A stretch of 64,000 nt of DNA, taken from Bacillus litorisediminis. Lineage in GTDB: Bacteria; Bacillota; Bacilli; Bacillales; JC228. Positions 52,105 through 61,757 of the stretch are shown here, in pieces. Every line of letters begins with the position of its first letter. The stretch's first letter is position 1. Under the pieces are notes generated by a model that saw nothing but the letters and a program-made list of their open reading frames with translations, made no database searches and had not been told where the DNA came from. Made by a program: the position numbers and the translations under genes. The stretch covers positions 124,001 through 188,000 of the forward strand of contig NZ_JAKZKT010000001.1 in NCBI RefSeq assembly GCF_022808645.1, in the 5' to 3' direction.

Positions 52105-53085
52105 ATGTCTTTTATCGAGCTATTAAGGAAAGGAAATAAATCATCAGGTGCTGCCGCTCTAGGTAATACTTTTTTAGCGATCATCAAAGGAATTGCCGCT
52201 GCTATTAGCGGAAGTGGTGCCATGTTTGCCACGACGATTCACTCAATAGCGGACGCACTTAATCAAGGATTTGTTTTTATAGGGAGTGCGTTAGCAGAGA
52301 AGGAACCGACTCCGCGGTTTCCATCAGGTTTTGGCCGTGTCGTGAACTTATTTGTCCTAATAGCTGTTATCGTAATTTCCATTATGGCATATGAAACACT
52401 GCATAAAGGCTGGGAACTGATTCAGCATCCGGAAGCATCCACGAACCTTTGGTTAAATGTAGGAATCTTGGCGATTGCCATTTTTATTGACGGATATGTT
52501 TTAATCAAGGCAATGAGGGAAATTGCTTTAGAAACACGGAGAGAAACAAAAGGCTTCCAATTAGTCAAAACGGCTTTTAAAAACGTGCGTCTGGCCGCTC
52601 CTCCTACCCGATTAGTGTTTTATGAAGATATTATTGCAACGTTAGGAGCCGTTTTAGCCTTAGCTTCCATCCTGCTGGCACATTTTACCGGCTTTTATTA
52701 TTTAGATGGTGTCGGAACCATGCTAATCGGGATTCTATTGATCGGAATTGCCCTAAAAATCGGTTATGAAAATACAATAGGATTAATAGGGGTAGCTGCT
52801 CCAAAAGAGGTGGAAAACCGGATAGCTGACATTATTTTATCCCATCCTGACGTAGTGGATATTCGCAAAATGCGAATTTTGCAAGAGGGCCGAAAATATC
52901 ATGTTGAAAGCTATATCGAATTAAAAGAGGGTCTGTCTCTGGCCGTTGCAGATGACATTAAATTTGCGGTTAGGGACTTAATTCTTGCCGATCCCGATAT
53001 TGGGGATGTGACGATGGGAATCATTGAAACGGATCGGGTGCAAACTTGGAAAAAGGAATCTGATTTGAAACCAGCAACTGAATAA
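52105..53085 (+). CDS. Cation diffusion facilitator family transporter
   Basis: 326 aa. CDF fold with TIHSIADALNQGFVFIG (the HSxxD metal site of TM2) and FYEDIIATLGAVLAL (E/D site of TM5), then a cytoplasmic domain VDIRKMRILQEGRKYHVESY. Divalent metal/H+ antiport (Mn or Zn). ATG 52105 follows AAGGGTG. Distinct from the His-rich CzcD at 57.4 kb. Confidence 0.86.
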   Translation: MSFIELLRKGNKSSGAAALGNTFLAIIKGIAAAISGSGAMFATTIHSIADALNQGFVFIGSALAEKEPTPRFPSGFGRVVNLFVLIAVIVISIMAYETLHKGWELIQHPEASTNLWLNVGILAIAIFIDGYVLIKAMREIALETRRETKGFQLVKTAFKNVRLAAPPTRLVFYEDIIATLGAVLALASILLAHFTGFYYLDGVGTMLIGILLIGIALKIGYENTIGLIGVAAPKEVENRIADIILSHPDVVDIRKMRILQEGRKYHVESYIELKEGLSLAVADDIKFAVRDLILADPDIGDVTMGIIETDRVQTWKKESDLKPATE

Positions 53086-53096
53086 GATATGAATAA

Positions 53097-53122
53097 AGCT
53101 GCCAATCAAAAGGCAGTTTTTT
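53097..53122 (+). terminator. CDF gene terminator
   Basis: AAGCTGCC, 8-nt loop, GGCAGTTTTTT. Confidence 0.82.
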
Positions 53123-53182
53123 AATGAAAATGTGGAGAAAATCGGTCAATAATCCAGTTTAATAGAAAATATACAAGAATTC

Positions 53183-53875
53183 CTAAAAAAAAAAGGAGGA
53201 GACCAAGCGGTTATCTCTTTTATTAACTTCCGGCAATAGATCCGCACAAGCTACATAGATAAAGATACCCGCCGTAAATGCAATCGCGATCGATGCCAGA
53301 TTCACTTCACCGGTTTGTGGCGATAAAACTTCAGCTAGAATAGCTCCTGCCAGGGTGGATATGCCTAAAAGCACTGCTGCTAAAAAGGCGATTTTCTTAT
53401 TTTCTAGAAATGAAAAGACGATTGATGAGATCGTCAGTCCATCGGGAATCTTATGTAATAAAACCGCAGTAAGAACCGAAACTCCTAGAGAAATATCGAT
53501 CTCAAAACTTGCGACAATCGAAAAGCCATCAAAAAAAGTATGGATCATCATTCCAATTAAAGCCCCAGTAATGGCACTTTTCGAATTCGAATGACCATGC
53601 GTTTCTTCGCCAAAATGAAAATGATTCGCGACAAATTGCTGAAAAAAGAAAATAATCATAATACCCGCAAGAACAAAAATCGAATAATCATGATGATGCG
53701 CAAGAACCTCGGGAATAAGATCCATTATCGCAATCGATAATAGCATCCCTGCACTAATGGCCATTAAAGCATTTAAGCCGTTTTGGGACCAGTTTTTCTT
53801 AATCAAAATCACAAGTCCGCCTATGACATTAGCCAGAGCTGCAAACAATACATATAAAAATACATCGAATGTCAA
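53183..53875 (-). CDS. ZIP-family metal transporter
   Basis: 230 aa, eight TM helices. HTFFDGFSIVASFE (TM4) and LLHKIPDGLTISSI (TM5) hold the metal-coordinating residues (H..D / H..PDG). ZupT-like importer of Zn or other divalent cations. It converges on the CDF gene. Confidence 0.87.
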   Translation of the reverse strand: MTFDVFLYVLFAALANVIGGLVILIKKNWSQNGLNALMAISAGMLLSIAIMDLIPEVLAHHHDYSIFVLAGIMIIFFFQQFVANHFHFGEETHGHSNSKSAITGALIGMMIHTFFDGFSIVASFEIDISLGVSVLTAVLLHKIPDGLTISSIVFSFLENKKIAFLAAVLLGISTLAGAILAEVLSPQTGEVNLASIAIAFTAGIFIYVACADLLPEVNKRDNRLVSSFFF

Positions 53876-53937
53876 AACGCTCCCCTCCTTACTCTTTTAG
53901 TATGAACCGGCAGGGAAGGTTGCAAACATTCGCGGTC

Positions 53938-54510
53938 TTACCGATAATTATAAGTTATAACAAAGTGCAGAATCGTTAATGATGAGGATGGATTTACATA
54001 TTTATGGGGAAGATTGCCTTTAAATCGAATCGAATCATATTCTTCCAAATGATACGATTCACCGCCAACTTCCACTATTAACTCGCCAGACATAACTGTA
54101 ATATATTCGATTACCCCTGGTTGGTGCGGATCTGAGACATACGCCTTCTCTGCCTTAAGATATCCTCTATAAAACTCAGTAAAATCATGAGAACGAAACA
54201 GAGGCTCGACAATAAATACGTCATCGGAACTGATTAATTGGAGCCCTTCTTTTTTCCGGGCAATTGACACGTCTGATTCAATTGATAACAGGGCTGTTAT
54301 TGGGATATTCAAGCCATTTGCAATTTTCCAGATTACAGACAAGGTAGGGTTAGCTTCACCGCCTTCAATTTTGATCAATGTCAATTTGCTGACACCGATT
54401 TGTTTAGCGAGAGCTTCAATACTGAGACCTTTATTGATTCGGAATTGCCTCAGATTAGCGCCAATAACTTTACCTGCTTCCTCTTCTTTCAATGAATGTT
54501 CTGTATTCAT
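53938..54510 (-). CDS. XRE-family regulator with C-terminal cupin
   Basis: 190 aa. HTH at about 20-60 (LRQFRINKGLSIEALAKQIG, VSKLTLIKIEGGEANPTL), then a small cupin (EYITVMSGELIVEVGGE, FKGNLPHKYVNP). Divergent from azlCD across 146 nt, so it likely controls it. ATG 54510 has GGATGG; the open frame to 54585 has no SD. Confidence 0.85.
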   Translation of the reverse strand: MNTEHSLKEEEAGKVIGANLRQFRINKGLSIEALAKQIGVSKLTLIKIEGGEANPTLSVIWKIANGLNIPITALLSIESDVSIARKKEGLQLISSDDVFIVEPLFRSHDFTEFYRGYLKAEKAYVSDPHQPGVIEYITVMSGELIVEVGGESYHLEEYDSIRFKGNLPHKYVNPSSSLTILHFVITYNYR

Positions 54511-54656
54511 CTGAATCCACCATCCCTGAATTGAAATCACAAAGCGGTATATAATAGTTAACCATATATTAATTTCAATATACATCTGCTATTTTCTAAA
54601 GTATAATGTAGTATAGGTAAATTATAATATACCAATTTGTAAGGGAGGTCAATCAA

Positions 54657-55349
54657 ATGGATACTAAAAAAGAAAGCATAAAAACTGGATTTACTGAAGC
54701 TATGCCACTTGCCCTTGCAATTGCTGGATACGGTTTATCTTATGGTGTATTAGCAACCCAAGCAAACTTCAGTTTATCAGCAACATTGGCCATGTCCCTA
54801 TTCGTATTTTCCGGTTCCGTGCAAATGGTAACTGTAGCAATGGTGATGACCGGCACTACACTAACAAGTATTCTTTTTACTGTCATTTTATTAAATTTGC
54901 GGAATGTACTGTATGGAGCTGCCCTGAGTGAAGGTTTGGCTCCTGCTAAGAAATGGAGTTGGCTTCTTGCTTATGGAGTCTCTGATGAACCTTTTGTATT
55001 AGGGAGTGCAAGATTTAAAAAAACTGGACCCGACCCTATCTATTTTGCAGTAGTGACTGGTATTTTTTATTTGGCATGGGCCTTTTCTTCCCTAATCGGT
55101 GCTCTACTTGGCAATAACATCGATCCCTTTAAATGGGGGCTAGATTTAGCATTTCCTATTACTTTTACAGCCCTTTTAATACCCAGTCTTAAAGAAAAAC
55201 CAATGATGGCAACGGCATTTACTGCTTCAGTCACCGCAGTTGGGCTTGAATTTGTGATGCCGGGAAATGAGTTTACTATTATCATTGCAGGCGTTTTATC
55301 CCCGCTTATAGGTCTTTATTTTAAGAGGAGGTCCCAGCATGATAAATAA
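54657..55349 (+). CDS. azlC: Branched-chain amino acid exporter subunit AzlC
   Basis: 230 aa, LIV-E/AzlC family: MPLALAIAGYGLSYGVLATQ, FSGSVQMVTVAMV, LLNLRNVLYGAALSE, YGVSDEPFVLG. Exports leucine-type amino acids (and 4-azaleucine) with AzlD. SD GGGAGG. Overlaps azlD by 11 nt. Confidence 0.93.
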   Translation: MDTKKESIKTGFTEAMPLALAIAGYGLSYGVLATQANFSLSATLAMSLFVFSGSVQMVTVAMVMTGTTLTSILFTVILLNLRNVLYGAALSEGLAPAKKWSWLLAYGVSDEPFVLGSARFKKTGPDPIYFAVVTGIFYLAWAFSSLIGALLGNNIDPFKWGLDLAFPITFTALLIPSLKEKPMMATAFTASVTAVGLEFVMPGNEFTIIIAGVLSPLIGLYFKRRSQHDK

Positions 55350-55653
55350 TTGGATATTAATCGGGTTATTAACCATTTCAACCTATATTTCAAGGATTAT
55401 TGGGATTAAAATGATGGCAGGACGAGAAATGAGCTCTACTATGCGTTTGTATTTTCATTATGTTCCGGTTGGAATTATGTCTGCCCTGATCATCAAACAA
55501 ATCCTTGTGCCATCCAATGGACAAATATCCATTTCATTTCCTATTATCATAGGCTGTCTCGCTGCTGCCATTTCAATTAAAAGAATAAAAAGTTTTCTCC
55601 CGGCTGTTCTAATTGGCGTAATATTTGGATGGCTAACTCGAATTTTTTTCTAA
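55339..55653 (+). CDS. azlD: Branched-chain amino acid exporter subunit AzlD
   Basis: 104 aa, four TM helices, ILIGLLTISTYISRIIGIKM at the start and IFGWLTRIFF at the end. SD GAGGAGGTCC within azlC. Small partner of AzlC. Confidence 0.9.
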   Translation: MINNWILIGLLTISTYISRIIGIKMMAGREMSSTMRLYFHYVPVGIMSALIIKQILVPSNGQISISFPIIIGCLAAAISIKRIKSFLPAVLIGVIFGWLTRIFF

Positions 55654-55674
55654 AAAGATGATGAATTGGACTTT

Positions 55675-55977
55675 TTATAATTCGCGAAACACGCTTTCTA
55701 TATTTGGAAATTCTTTTACATCTTCTTGTTGGGGGTCATCGGTTTCAATTGTCCAATTCTGATGGAGAGAGGCCAATTCCCCGTTGTTATTTTTCTGGTA
55801 GGGAGTATGTATATGATAAATCTTCCCATCCTTTCGAACCGTATACCCTAAATAATAGCGATCATCTTGCCCCTCTTCTTCAAATATACCGATATCGTCA
55901 ATTCCGTATTGATAGATGTACGTTTGAAATGATTGCTGCAGGTTCTGAATAATTTGTTCACGCGGCAAAAATTCCAT
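55675..55977 (-). CDS. 100-aa hypothetical protein (DUF5634-like)
   Basis: MEFLPREQIIQNLQQSFQTY then YYLGYTVRKDGKIYHIHTPY; mixed alpha/beta, no signal. SD AAAGGAGCG. Resembles small DUF5634 Bacillus proteins, not certain. Confidence 0.6.
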   Translation of the reverse strand: MEFLPREQIIQNLQQSFQTYIYQYGIDDIGIFEEEGQDDRYYLGYTVRKDGKIYHIHTPYQKNNNGELASLHQNWTIETDDPQQEDVKEFPNIESVFREL

Positions 55978-56125
55978 CTTTTTCGCTCCTTTCCTTACTA
56001 AACGCTACATTTAATATGTCTTTCTTCTGTTTTTATTAAACGTTACTTTTTAAACTGTTTTACAGATAATTGTCTATCTTTTCCTGAGCATAATTGATAC
56101 TCTTTTAGATAAGAGGTGATGGAAA

Positions 56126-57091
56126 ATGCAATATAAAAATTTAGGTAAAACAGGGTTAAAAGTGTCCAATATATGTTTAGGCACGATGGCATTTGGCAGA
56201 TGGATTGATGAACAAGCATCCTTCGCCATTATCGATGCTGCCCTGGAAAACGGGATTAATTTTATCGATACGGCCAATTATTATGGAAAGGGTCAGGACG
56301 CTGAAATCCCTTATGGGACTGGTGAATGTGAAGAAATTATTGGCAGGGCCCTAAAAGGAAGAAGAGACCAGGTGGTGCTGGCCACAAAAGTGGGCTTGAG
56401 TATGGGATTCGGAAAAAATGACAACGGTCTTTCCCGGACTCACATCATGCGAGAAGTCGAGCGCTCCTTAAAGCGCCTGCAAACCGATTATATCGATTTG
56501 TACCAGGTTCATCGCTTTGATCCGACAACACCTCTAGAAGAAACATTAAGAGCACTAGATGACCTCGTGCATCAAGGAAAGGTTCGTTATATTGGCTGCT
56601 CCAATTTTGCAGCCTGGCAAATTGCAAAAGCACACGGAATTAGTGAAAAGTTAAATCTAGCAAAATTCATCTCTGTTCAGCCCCAATATAATTTACTTTC
56701 CCGAGAAATTGAACAGGAACTATTGCCTTTCTGTGAATCCGAAGGCGTTGGGGTGTTAGTCTACAGTCCACTAGCCAGAGGGGTGTTATCTGGCAAGTAC
56801 AAACTTCTCGCTGACAAACCGCCGGAAAGCCGAGCCGCACTCGGCGAGAGACTGATCAAAAATTACTTTACGGAAAGGAATTTTCAGTTAGTTAATGAGT
56901 ATCGCGCTTTAGCCGAAGCCAATGGTGTAAATTTATCCCAATTCGCCCTGGCGTGGGTCTTAAATCAGCCTGCCGTTACTTCAGCTTTAATTGGAGCAAG
57001 TAAAGTTTCTCATCTGACGGATGCTGTTCAGATAAGCGATTGGAAATGGGATGAAAAATTGAAGGAACAGGTTGATTCATTAGGTGTGTAA
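56126..57091 (+). CDS. Aldo/keto reductase
   Basis: 321 aa, YccK/YhdN-type AKR. Catalytic Asp-Tyr in FIDTANYYGKG, Lys in VVLATKVGLSMG, His in YQVHRFDPTTP; NADP-binding end LIGASKVSHLTD. Cytosolic reductase of carbonyl compounds. The SD is AAGAGGTGATGG. Confidence 0.92.
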   Translation: MQYKNLGKTGLKVSNICLGTMAFGRWIDEQASFAIIDAALENGINFIDTANYYGKGQDAEIPYGTGECEEIIGRALKGRRDQVVLATKVGLSMGFGKNDNGLSRTHIMREVERSLKRLQTDYIDLYQVHRFDPTTPLEETLRALDDLVHQGKVRYIGCSNFAAWQIAKAHGISEKLNLAKFISVQPQYNLLSREIEQELLPFCESEGVGVLVYSPLARGVLSGKYKLLADKPPESRAALGERLIKNYFTERNFQLVNEYRALAEANGVNLSQFALAWVLNQPAVTSALIGASKVSHLTDAVQISDWKWDEKLKEQVDSLGV

Positions 57092-57150
57092 GGCCATATG
57101 GACGGTTATCCAGTCACTTCGTTGAGTAATTCGTTCCAGTAATCCGGCGG

Positions 57151-57352
57151 TGAATTCGGTTATCTGGATCTGAGTTCTGTTTCCTGTGATTCAGTTCGTT
57201 TATTTACTATTGAATCCGGTTAACTGGCTCCTCAGTTCGGTTATCCGTCCCTGATTTCGGTTATTTCTCTCTTGAGTTCGTTTATCATCCCCCTCAGTTC
57301 GGTTATATGGCACTGAGTTCTGTTTCCAGCTATAAGTTTGGTTATTTTACTA
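57151..57352. repeat. Degenerate ~20-bp tandem repeat (10 units)
   Basis: Units begin at 57151, 57171, 57191, 57211, 57232, 57252, 57273, 57294, 57314 and 57333. Consensus is about TSAGTTCGGTTATCtggcnc. They fill the gap between the AKR gene and czcD; no gene is seen here. Confidence 0.85.
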
Positions 57353-57385
57353 TGAAAACATATAAAACTTACATTTTTACATAAA

Positions 57386-57430
57386 CAATGGGGTGCAGGA
57401 CTAATTTAGGTCTTACACCCCATTTTTTTA
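57386..57430. terminator. Terminator at the czcD 3' end
   Basis: ATGGGGTG.AGGAC ... GGTCT.CACCCCAT with T7 on plus and AT-rich on minus. Confidence 0.75.
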
Positions 57431-58357
57431 TCGGCAAAATTCATGTTCATCTCTATGCTCAAACTGCTCGCCTTCAAGCTGAATCGTGGTATGTTTAAGA
57501 TGAAACTGCGATTTTAACAAATCCGTTGTGTTTTTCAAAATCGTATCTCGGTCTTCCGCCTCATTGACGACTAAGTGGCAGCTTAAAGCCAGAAAGTCAG
57601 AGGTAATCGTCCACACATGGAGGTCATGGACCTCCTTCACACCTGGGATTTTTAATAAGGCCGTTTTAACCTTTTGACAATCAATGTGAGCAGGTGTTCC
57701 TTCCATCAGCACATGGAAAGAATCTTTCGTCACCCGCCATCCGCTGACTAACACTAATATCGCAACAAGCACACTGGCGATTGGATCCGCAATATTCCAG
57801 TTAAAGAAAAAAATCAAAAGACCTGCAAGGATTGCACCAAAAGAACCAAGCATATCCCCGACTACATGGAGAAGGGCACTCCGTAAATTTAAGTTCCCGC
57901 TCGTATCGCCTCTCATTAAAATCCAAGCCACAATCAGATTGACAATTAAACCGATTACAGCAATTAATATCATGCCTGTGCTAACCTCAGGAGGTTCAAA
58001 AAAGCGATGATACGCTTCCCAAACAATATAAAGCGAAATGACTACTAACGTTATGCCATTAATGAAAGCAGCCAAAATTTCAAATCGTTTATATCCATAC
58101 GTTTTCTGATCATTAGCAGCACGTTCCCCGATTTTAAATGCTATTAAGCTTAATCCGAGTGCGGCTGCATCACTTAGCATATGCCCCGCATCGCTGAGCA
58201 GAGCTAAACTATTGGTTAAAAATCCGCCGATGACCTCAACTATCATAAAGGCAAAAATCAAAATAAAACTGATTAAAAGAACCTTTTTATTTGCACTATG
58301 TGAATGATGATGGTGATGATGATCATGGCTATGACCATGATGATGAGAATGTCCCAT
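57428..58357 (-). CDS. czcD: Cation efflux protein CzcD
   Basis: 309 aa CDF transporter. Very His-rich cytoplasmic N-terminus (MGHSHHHGHSHDHHHHHHSH), TM2 LLSDAGHMLSDAAALGLS (HxxxD), TM5 HVVGDMLGSFGAI, C-terminal ferredoxin-like domain. Zn/Co export. It follows czrA by 14 nt. Confidence 0.93.
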   Translation of the reverse strand: MGHSHHHGHSHDHHHHHHSHSANKKVLLISFILIFAFMIVEVIGGFLTNSLALLSDAGHMLSDAAALGLSLIAFKIGERAANDQKTYGYKRFEILAAFINGITLVVISLYIVWEAYHRFFEPPEVSTGMILIAVIGLIVNLIVAWILMRGDTSGNLNLRSALLHVVGDMLGSFGAILAGLLIFFFNWNIADPIASVLVAILVLVSGWRVTKDSFHVLMEGTPAHIDCQKVKTALLKIPGVKEVHDLHVWTITSDFLALSCHLVVNEAEDRDTILKNTTDLLKSQFHLKHTTIQLEGEQFEHRDEHEFCR

Positions 58358-58371
58358 GACTGCCCCCTCTC

Positions 58372-58701
58372 CTAATGGTGACTGGCATGCTTGATTGTTT
58401 GCTGAAGCAAGTTCATAACATGCTCGTCGTCATGTGAATAATATATGGTCGTTCCTTCACGGCGGTACTTAACAAGCCGCAAATTTTTCAAAAACCGAAG
58501 CTGGTGCGAAACAGTTGTTTGTAATAAGGATAACTGTTCAGCAATTTGATTTACCGAATATTCCTGGTGTGATAAAAGATGGAGAATCCGAATTCGTGTT
58601 GGATCCGATAGAGCTTTAAACGTTTGAGCCACTATAAATAAAGTTTCTTCATCTAAGTCTTTATGTGTAGTTTCGTTTTCATACGATTCTTTATGCTCCA
58701 T
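58372..58701 (-). CDS. czrA: ArsR/SmtB-family metal sensor CzrA
   Basis: 109 aa. Winged helix [41 protein letters not shown]-terminal alpha-5 site with DDEHV..IKHASHH supplies zinc ligands as in CzrA. Represses czcD until Zn/Co binds. SD AAAGGTGG. Operator at 58727-58746. Confidence 0.92.
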   Translation of the reverse strand: MEHKESYENETTHKDLDEETLFIVAQTFKALSDPTRIRILHLLSHQEYSVNQIAEQLSLLQTTVSHQLRFLKNLRLVKYRREGTTIYYSHDDEHVMNLLQQTIKHASHH

Positions 58702-58726
58702 TTTTTTACCACCTTTATGTTTGATT

Positions 58727-58746
58727 ATATGAGCACGTGTTCATAT
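58727..58746. promoter_or_regulatory. CzrA operator
   Basis: ATATGAGCACGTGTTCATAT, a 20-bp near-perfect dyad of the ArsR/CzrA type (ATATGAnnnnnnnnTCATAT), 25 nt before czrA. Confidence 0.87.
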
Positions 58747-58838
58747 ATTACAATTTAATTGTAAAAAAATTTAGACAATGTGTCAATAAAGAAAAGACTG
58801 TTATTATGAAAAATGAATAGAAGATACAAAAACACTCC

Positions 58839-59080
58839 CTAATGGGAGCCGTTCCTTTGTGGCTTACGCTTCCGATCTTGCAGAACATTTAGTCCTCTGC
58901 TTCTACTGACAACGATTTCAAAATGATTTTTATTTGTATAATCAACGATAACTGGCCCTGGATCGCCATGTTAAATTATTGAAACACCCGCCTCTTTAGC
59001 CATTCTTTCTACATCTTTTATTCGGTCTTTATGTTTTTCACCAATGTCAGGTGAGTTCCAATTTTTCAGCACGTCTTCAT
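58839..59080 (-). pseudogene. Universal stress protein remnant
   Basis: On minus, residues like LKNWNSPDIGEKHKDRIKDV, ERMAKEAGVSII, then an in-frame TAA, then HGDPGPVIVDYTNKNHFEIV and VVSRSRGLNVLQ. This follows the UspA C-terminal half (G.P...I....D.IVVGSRGL). The N-terminal half and the final GS.S/T block are missing. It lies behind the spoVR terminator. Confidence 0.7.
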
Positions 59081-59083
59081 ACA

Positions 59084-59118
59084 AAAAACAGCCCCATGTT
59101 GGAGCCGTTTTTAATGAA
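59084..59118 (-). terminator. spoVR terminator
   Basis: On minus: AACGGCTCC, 5-nt loop, GGGGCTGTTTTTT, with two G-U pairs. Confidence 0.78.
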
Positions 59119-59124
59119 TTACTG

Positions 59125-60540
59125 TTACAAATACTTCCTATGCAATCCTTTTCCATCATACGAGAACAAGATCGGCTTATTCTCAACAACCGTTTCCAAA
59201 TGGGCTGTACGGCCCCAAAGCTGATAAATGTAAGGCAGCACCTTTTCTAAATATTTTATATCCAGTTCAATCCCCTCGTACCAATGCTTGAGATACAGCT
59301 CGCCATTCCGCATGTAATCTCCATCATTTACAGTGATATACGGAAAACCGCCATTCACGCGCATACTTACGAGCTGGTCTCTAACCTGGGTCCATTCCTT
59401 ATCGACAATCTTGTAGTCCTTCCCTTGCCGTTGGAAAAGATACATATCCTCTCGTGTTACCAAATCTTTGGTTAAATAATTACGTAAAAAGGAAATGTCG
59501 GATTCTAATTCTCTTACTTCAAATAATTTATCCCGGCCTGAGTTTGGCTGGACGCCTCTTTCTTTCATCTCTTCCGTTGGGTTATTCCATCGTTCTTCTA
59601 TATCCTCAAAAATCTTTAATCCTAGATAATACGGGTTAATTCCTGTTCTCGATGGCTGCACAACGCCAGCGTTTAGTTTTGCAAATTCAACCGACTCATC
59701 TGAGGTTAAATCCATTTCACGGAGGATGCGCTGATGCCAATACGAAGCCCAGCCTTCGTTCATAATCTTTGTTTCAAGCTGTGGCCAAAAATACAGCATT
59801 TCCTCTCTCATCATGGTTACTATATCTCTTTGCCAATCTGCCAATTCCCGGCTATATTCTTCAATAAAGAGCAATAAATCCTTTTCAGGCTTCGGCGGAA
59901 ATTTTTTATGCTTTTTCTTCCTCTCTTTTGGTTTGGGCTTCTCGTCCAACGACCAGAGATCATCATAAGGTGATTTGGCTGTTTCCTCTTCTCCCTCTTC
60001 CCATTCGATATCACTTAAGCTCCATGCCAGCTTTGGTCTCATTAAAGAAGGATCGATATGCTCCTCAATCGCGAGGACCGCATCTAATGTTTTTTCCACC
60101 TCTTCTTTTCCATATTGAATTTCATATTGACGGATTCGTTCTGCCGTAGCAGACATGCTTTCAATCATATCACGCTTCGTATTTTGGAAGCGGACGTTAT
60201 TTTTAAAGAAATCACAATGGGCCAGAACATGAGCAACAATGAGTTTGTTTTGAATCAGCGTATTAGAGTCGAGCAAAAAAGCATAGCAAGGATCCGAATT
60301 AATGACTAACTCATAAATTTTACTTAGACCCAAATCATAGTGTAGCTTCATTTTATAAAATTGCTTACCGAAACTCCAATGCGAGAAACGTGTGGGCATT
60401 CCGTACGCACCAAACGTATAAATAATATCTGCTGGACAAATTTCATATCTCATCGGGTAAAAATCAAGCCCAAAACCTTTTGCTATCTCGGTAATCTCAC
60501 TAATTGCATGCTCCAATTCTTTCCGATCATCCGTATTCAT
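59125..60540 (-). CDS. spoVR: Stage V sporulation protein SpoVR
   Basis: 471 aa SpoVR-family protein: [55 protein letters not shown] and [20 protein letters not shown]. Needed for proper spore cortex formation in B. subtilis; the biochemical activity is unknown, though the family pairs with YeaG/PrkA-type kinases elsewhere. Cytosolic. SD GGGGGAG. Confidence 0.94.
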   Translation of the reverse strand: MNTDDRKELEHAISEITEIAKGFGLDFYPMRYEICPADIIYTFGAYGMPTRFSHWSFGKQFYKMKLHYDLGLSKIYELVINSDPCYAFLLDSNTLIQNKLIVAHVLAHCDFFKNNVRFQNTKRDMIESMSATAERIRQYEIQYGKEEVEKTLDAVLAIEEHIDPSLMRPKLAWSLSDIEWEEGEEETAKSPYDDLWSLDEKPKPKERKKKHKKFPPKPEKDLLLFIEEYSRELADWQRDIVTMMREEMLYFWPQLETKIMNEGWASYWHQRILREMDLTSDESVEFAKLNAGVVQPSRTGINPYYLGLKIFEDIEERWNNPTEEMKERGVQPNSGRDKLFEVRELESDISFLRNYLTKDLVTREDMYLFQRQGKDYKIVDKEWTQVRDQLVSMRVNGGFPYITVNDGDYMRNGELYLKHWYEGIELDIKYLEKVLPYIYQLWGRTAHLETVVENKPILFSYDGKGLHRKYL

Positions 60541-60710
60541 TGGCGACTCCCCCTTATGCCCTTTACCACAATGTATGAAATTAGGAGCTATAACATGTAC
60601 GGGTAAAATAAGAATGGGCTAGCCTTTATTGTAAAAAATGAAGGCTGTATTCGTATAGTTGGTGCCAATAACGCCCAGTTAAAAGATACTTCGCTATTCG
60701 ATTTGTCAGA

Positions 60711-60740
60711 AAAGTAGCCTGGTTCGATTTGAACCAGGCA
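60711..60740 (-). terminator. DeoR gene terminator
   Basis: GCCTGGTTC, 5-nt loop, GAACCAGGC, with TACTTTTCTG on minus. Confidence 0.8.
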
Positions 60741-60751
60741 TACTCTGTTTC

Positions 60752-61525
60752 TTATTCTTTTTCTAAAAATGCTATCTCCACTTTCCCTCCATTGCCTCGT
60801 ACGGCTTCAATATGCTCTTCTGCCGTTTCTTCATCTGTAATAATCAAATCAAAGACATCCACAGGCAGGATGTGTACAAAGTTTGTAATGCCAAACCCCC
60901 AATGTCCCATTAAACAAATTGATTTTCTCGCCTGTTTATGAATTACTCTTGCGCCTACTGCTACTTCAGGGGTTGCGGTGGAAAGTCCTCTTTCGTTTAA
61001 AGCCCCCCCAGTGAGAAAAGCGAGATCGAAATTAAACTGTTTGATCATTTCATTGGTAAAGGCGTCCGACATATTGCCGGATTTTTTCACTTTGCCACCA
61101 ATTAAAAAGCAATCAATATTGTCCGCAGTTCTTAAAACATCCGCTATTCTAAGTGAATTCGTCACAACCGTGAACTGGACGTCTTCCGGCAAATACTTTA
61201 ACATAAAGTAGTGTATGGAGGCTCCGCCGATAAAGACAGTTTGCCCTGCTTTAATAAAAGATGCCGCTTTTTTCGCTATCGCGTTTCCGTAATCATCCCC
61301 ATGATTGTAACGCTGATCGCTAGGGGCAGGGAATAAACGAATCTGTCTTGCCGGAATGGCGCCTCCATGTGTTCTTTGTAATAACCCTTTTTCCTCCATA
61401 ATCGATAAATCCCTGCGGATGGAATCGATGGATACATTGAAATGATCTGCTAAATCTTTAACAAGAACCCTGCCCGTTTCTTCTAAAAGCTTTAAAATCT
61501 CTTCTCTTCTTTCTTCAGAAAACAT
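60752..61525 (-). CDS. DeoR-family sugar-phosphate-sensing regulator
   Basis: 257 aa. N-terminal HTH (RREEILKLLEETGRVLVKDL, then SIDSIRRDLSIMEEKGLLQR THGGA motif) and a DeoRC sensor fold (VFIGGASIHYFM, TNSLRIADVL, FLTGGALNERGLSTATPE). The phosphosugar ligand is unknown. No metabolic genes adjoin. ATG 61525 is 9 nt after AGGGG. A dyad TTGGAATTCCTTCCAA (61605-61620) upstream may be its own operator. Confidence 0.86.
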   Translation of the reverse strand: MFSEERREEILKLLEETGRVLVKDLADHFNVSIDSIRRDLSIMEEKGLLQRTHGGAIPARQIRLFPAPSDQRYNHGDDYGNAIAKKAASFIKAGQTVFIGGASIHYFMLKYLPEDVQFTVVTNSLRIADVLRTADNIDCFLIGGKVKKSGNMSDAFTNEMIKQFNFDLAFLTGGALNERGLSTATPEVAVGARVIHKQARKSICLMGHWGFGITNFVHILPVDVFDLIITDEETAEEHIEAVRGNGGKVEIAFLEKE

Positions 61526-61718
61526 GTACATTTCCCCTTTTTGATTTTGTTTTTTTTAAACCTACAATCCTCCTTTCTTTTATTTTCGGAAGCTCTTCCT
61601 ATACTTGGAATTCCTTCCAATTCCATTTTATTCGACTTTATTCTCGTTTTCAATGATTTTATTTCCGTTTTATTCATCTTTTATAAATAAAATCAGAACA
61701 AACATGAAATGGATCACA

Positions 61719-61757
61719 AAAAGAAAGAAGCCCGATTTGTTTATCGAGCTTCTTGGA
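61719..61757 (-). terminator. yhdC terminator
   Basis: On minus: AAGAAGCTCGAT ... ATCGGGCTTCTT; it overlaps the end of the gene. Confidence 0.75.

Noticed and set aside
58971-59189. 72-codon ORF as a real gene
   Set aside because: It reads antisense-free but starts inside spoVR's 3' end, passes through the spoVR terminator and stops at the TAA that breaks the Usp remnant.
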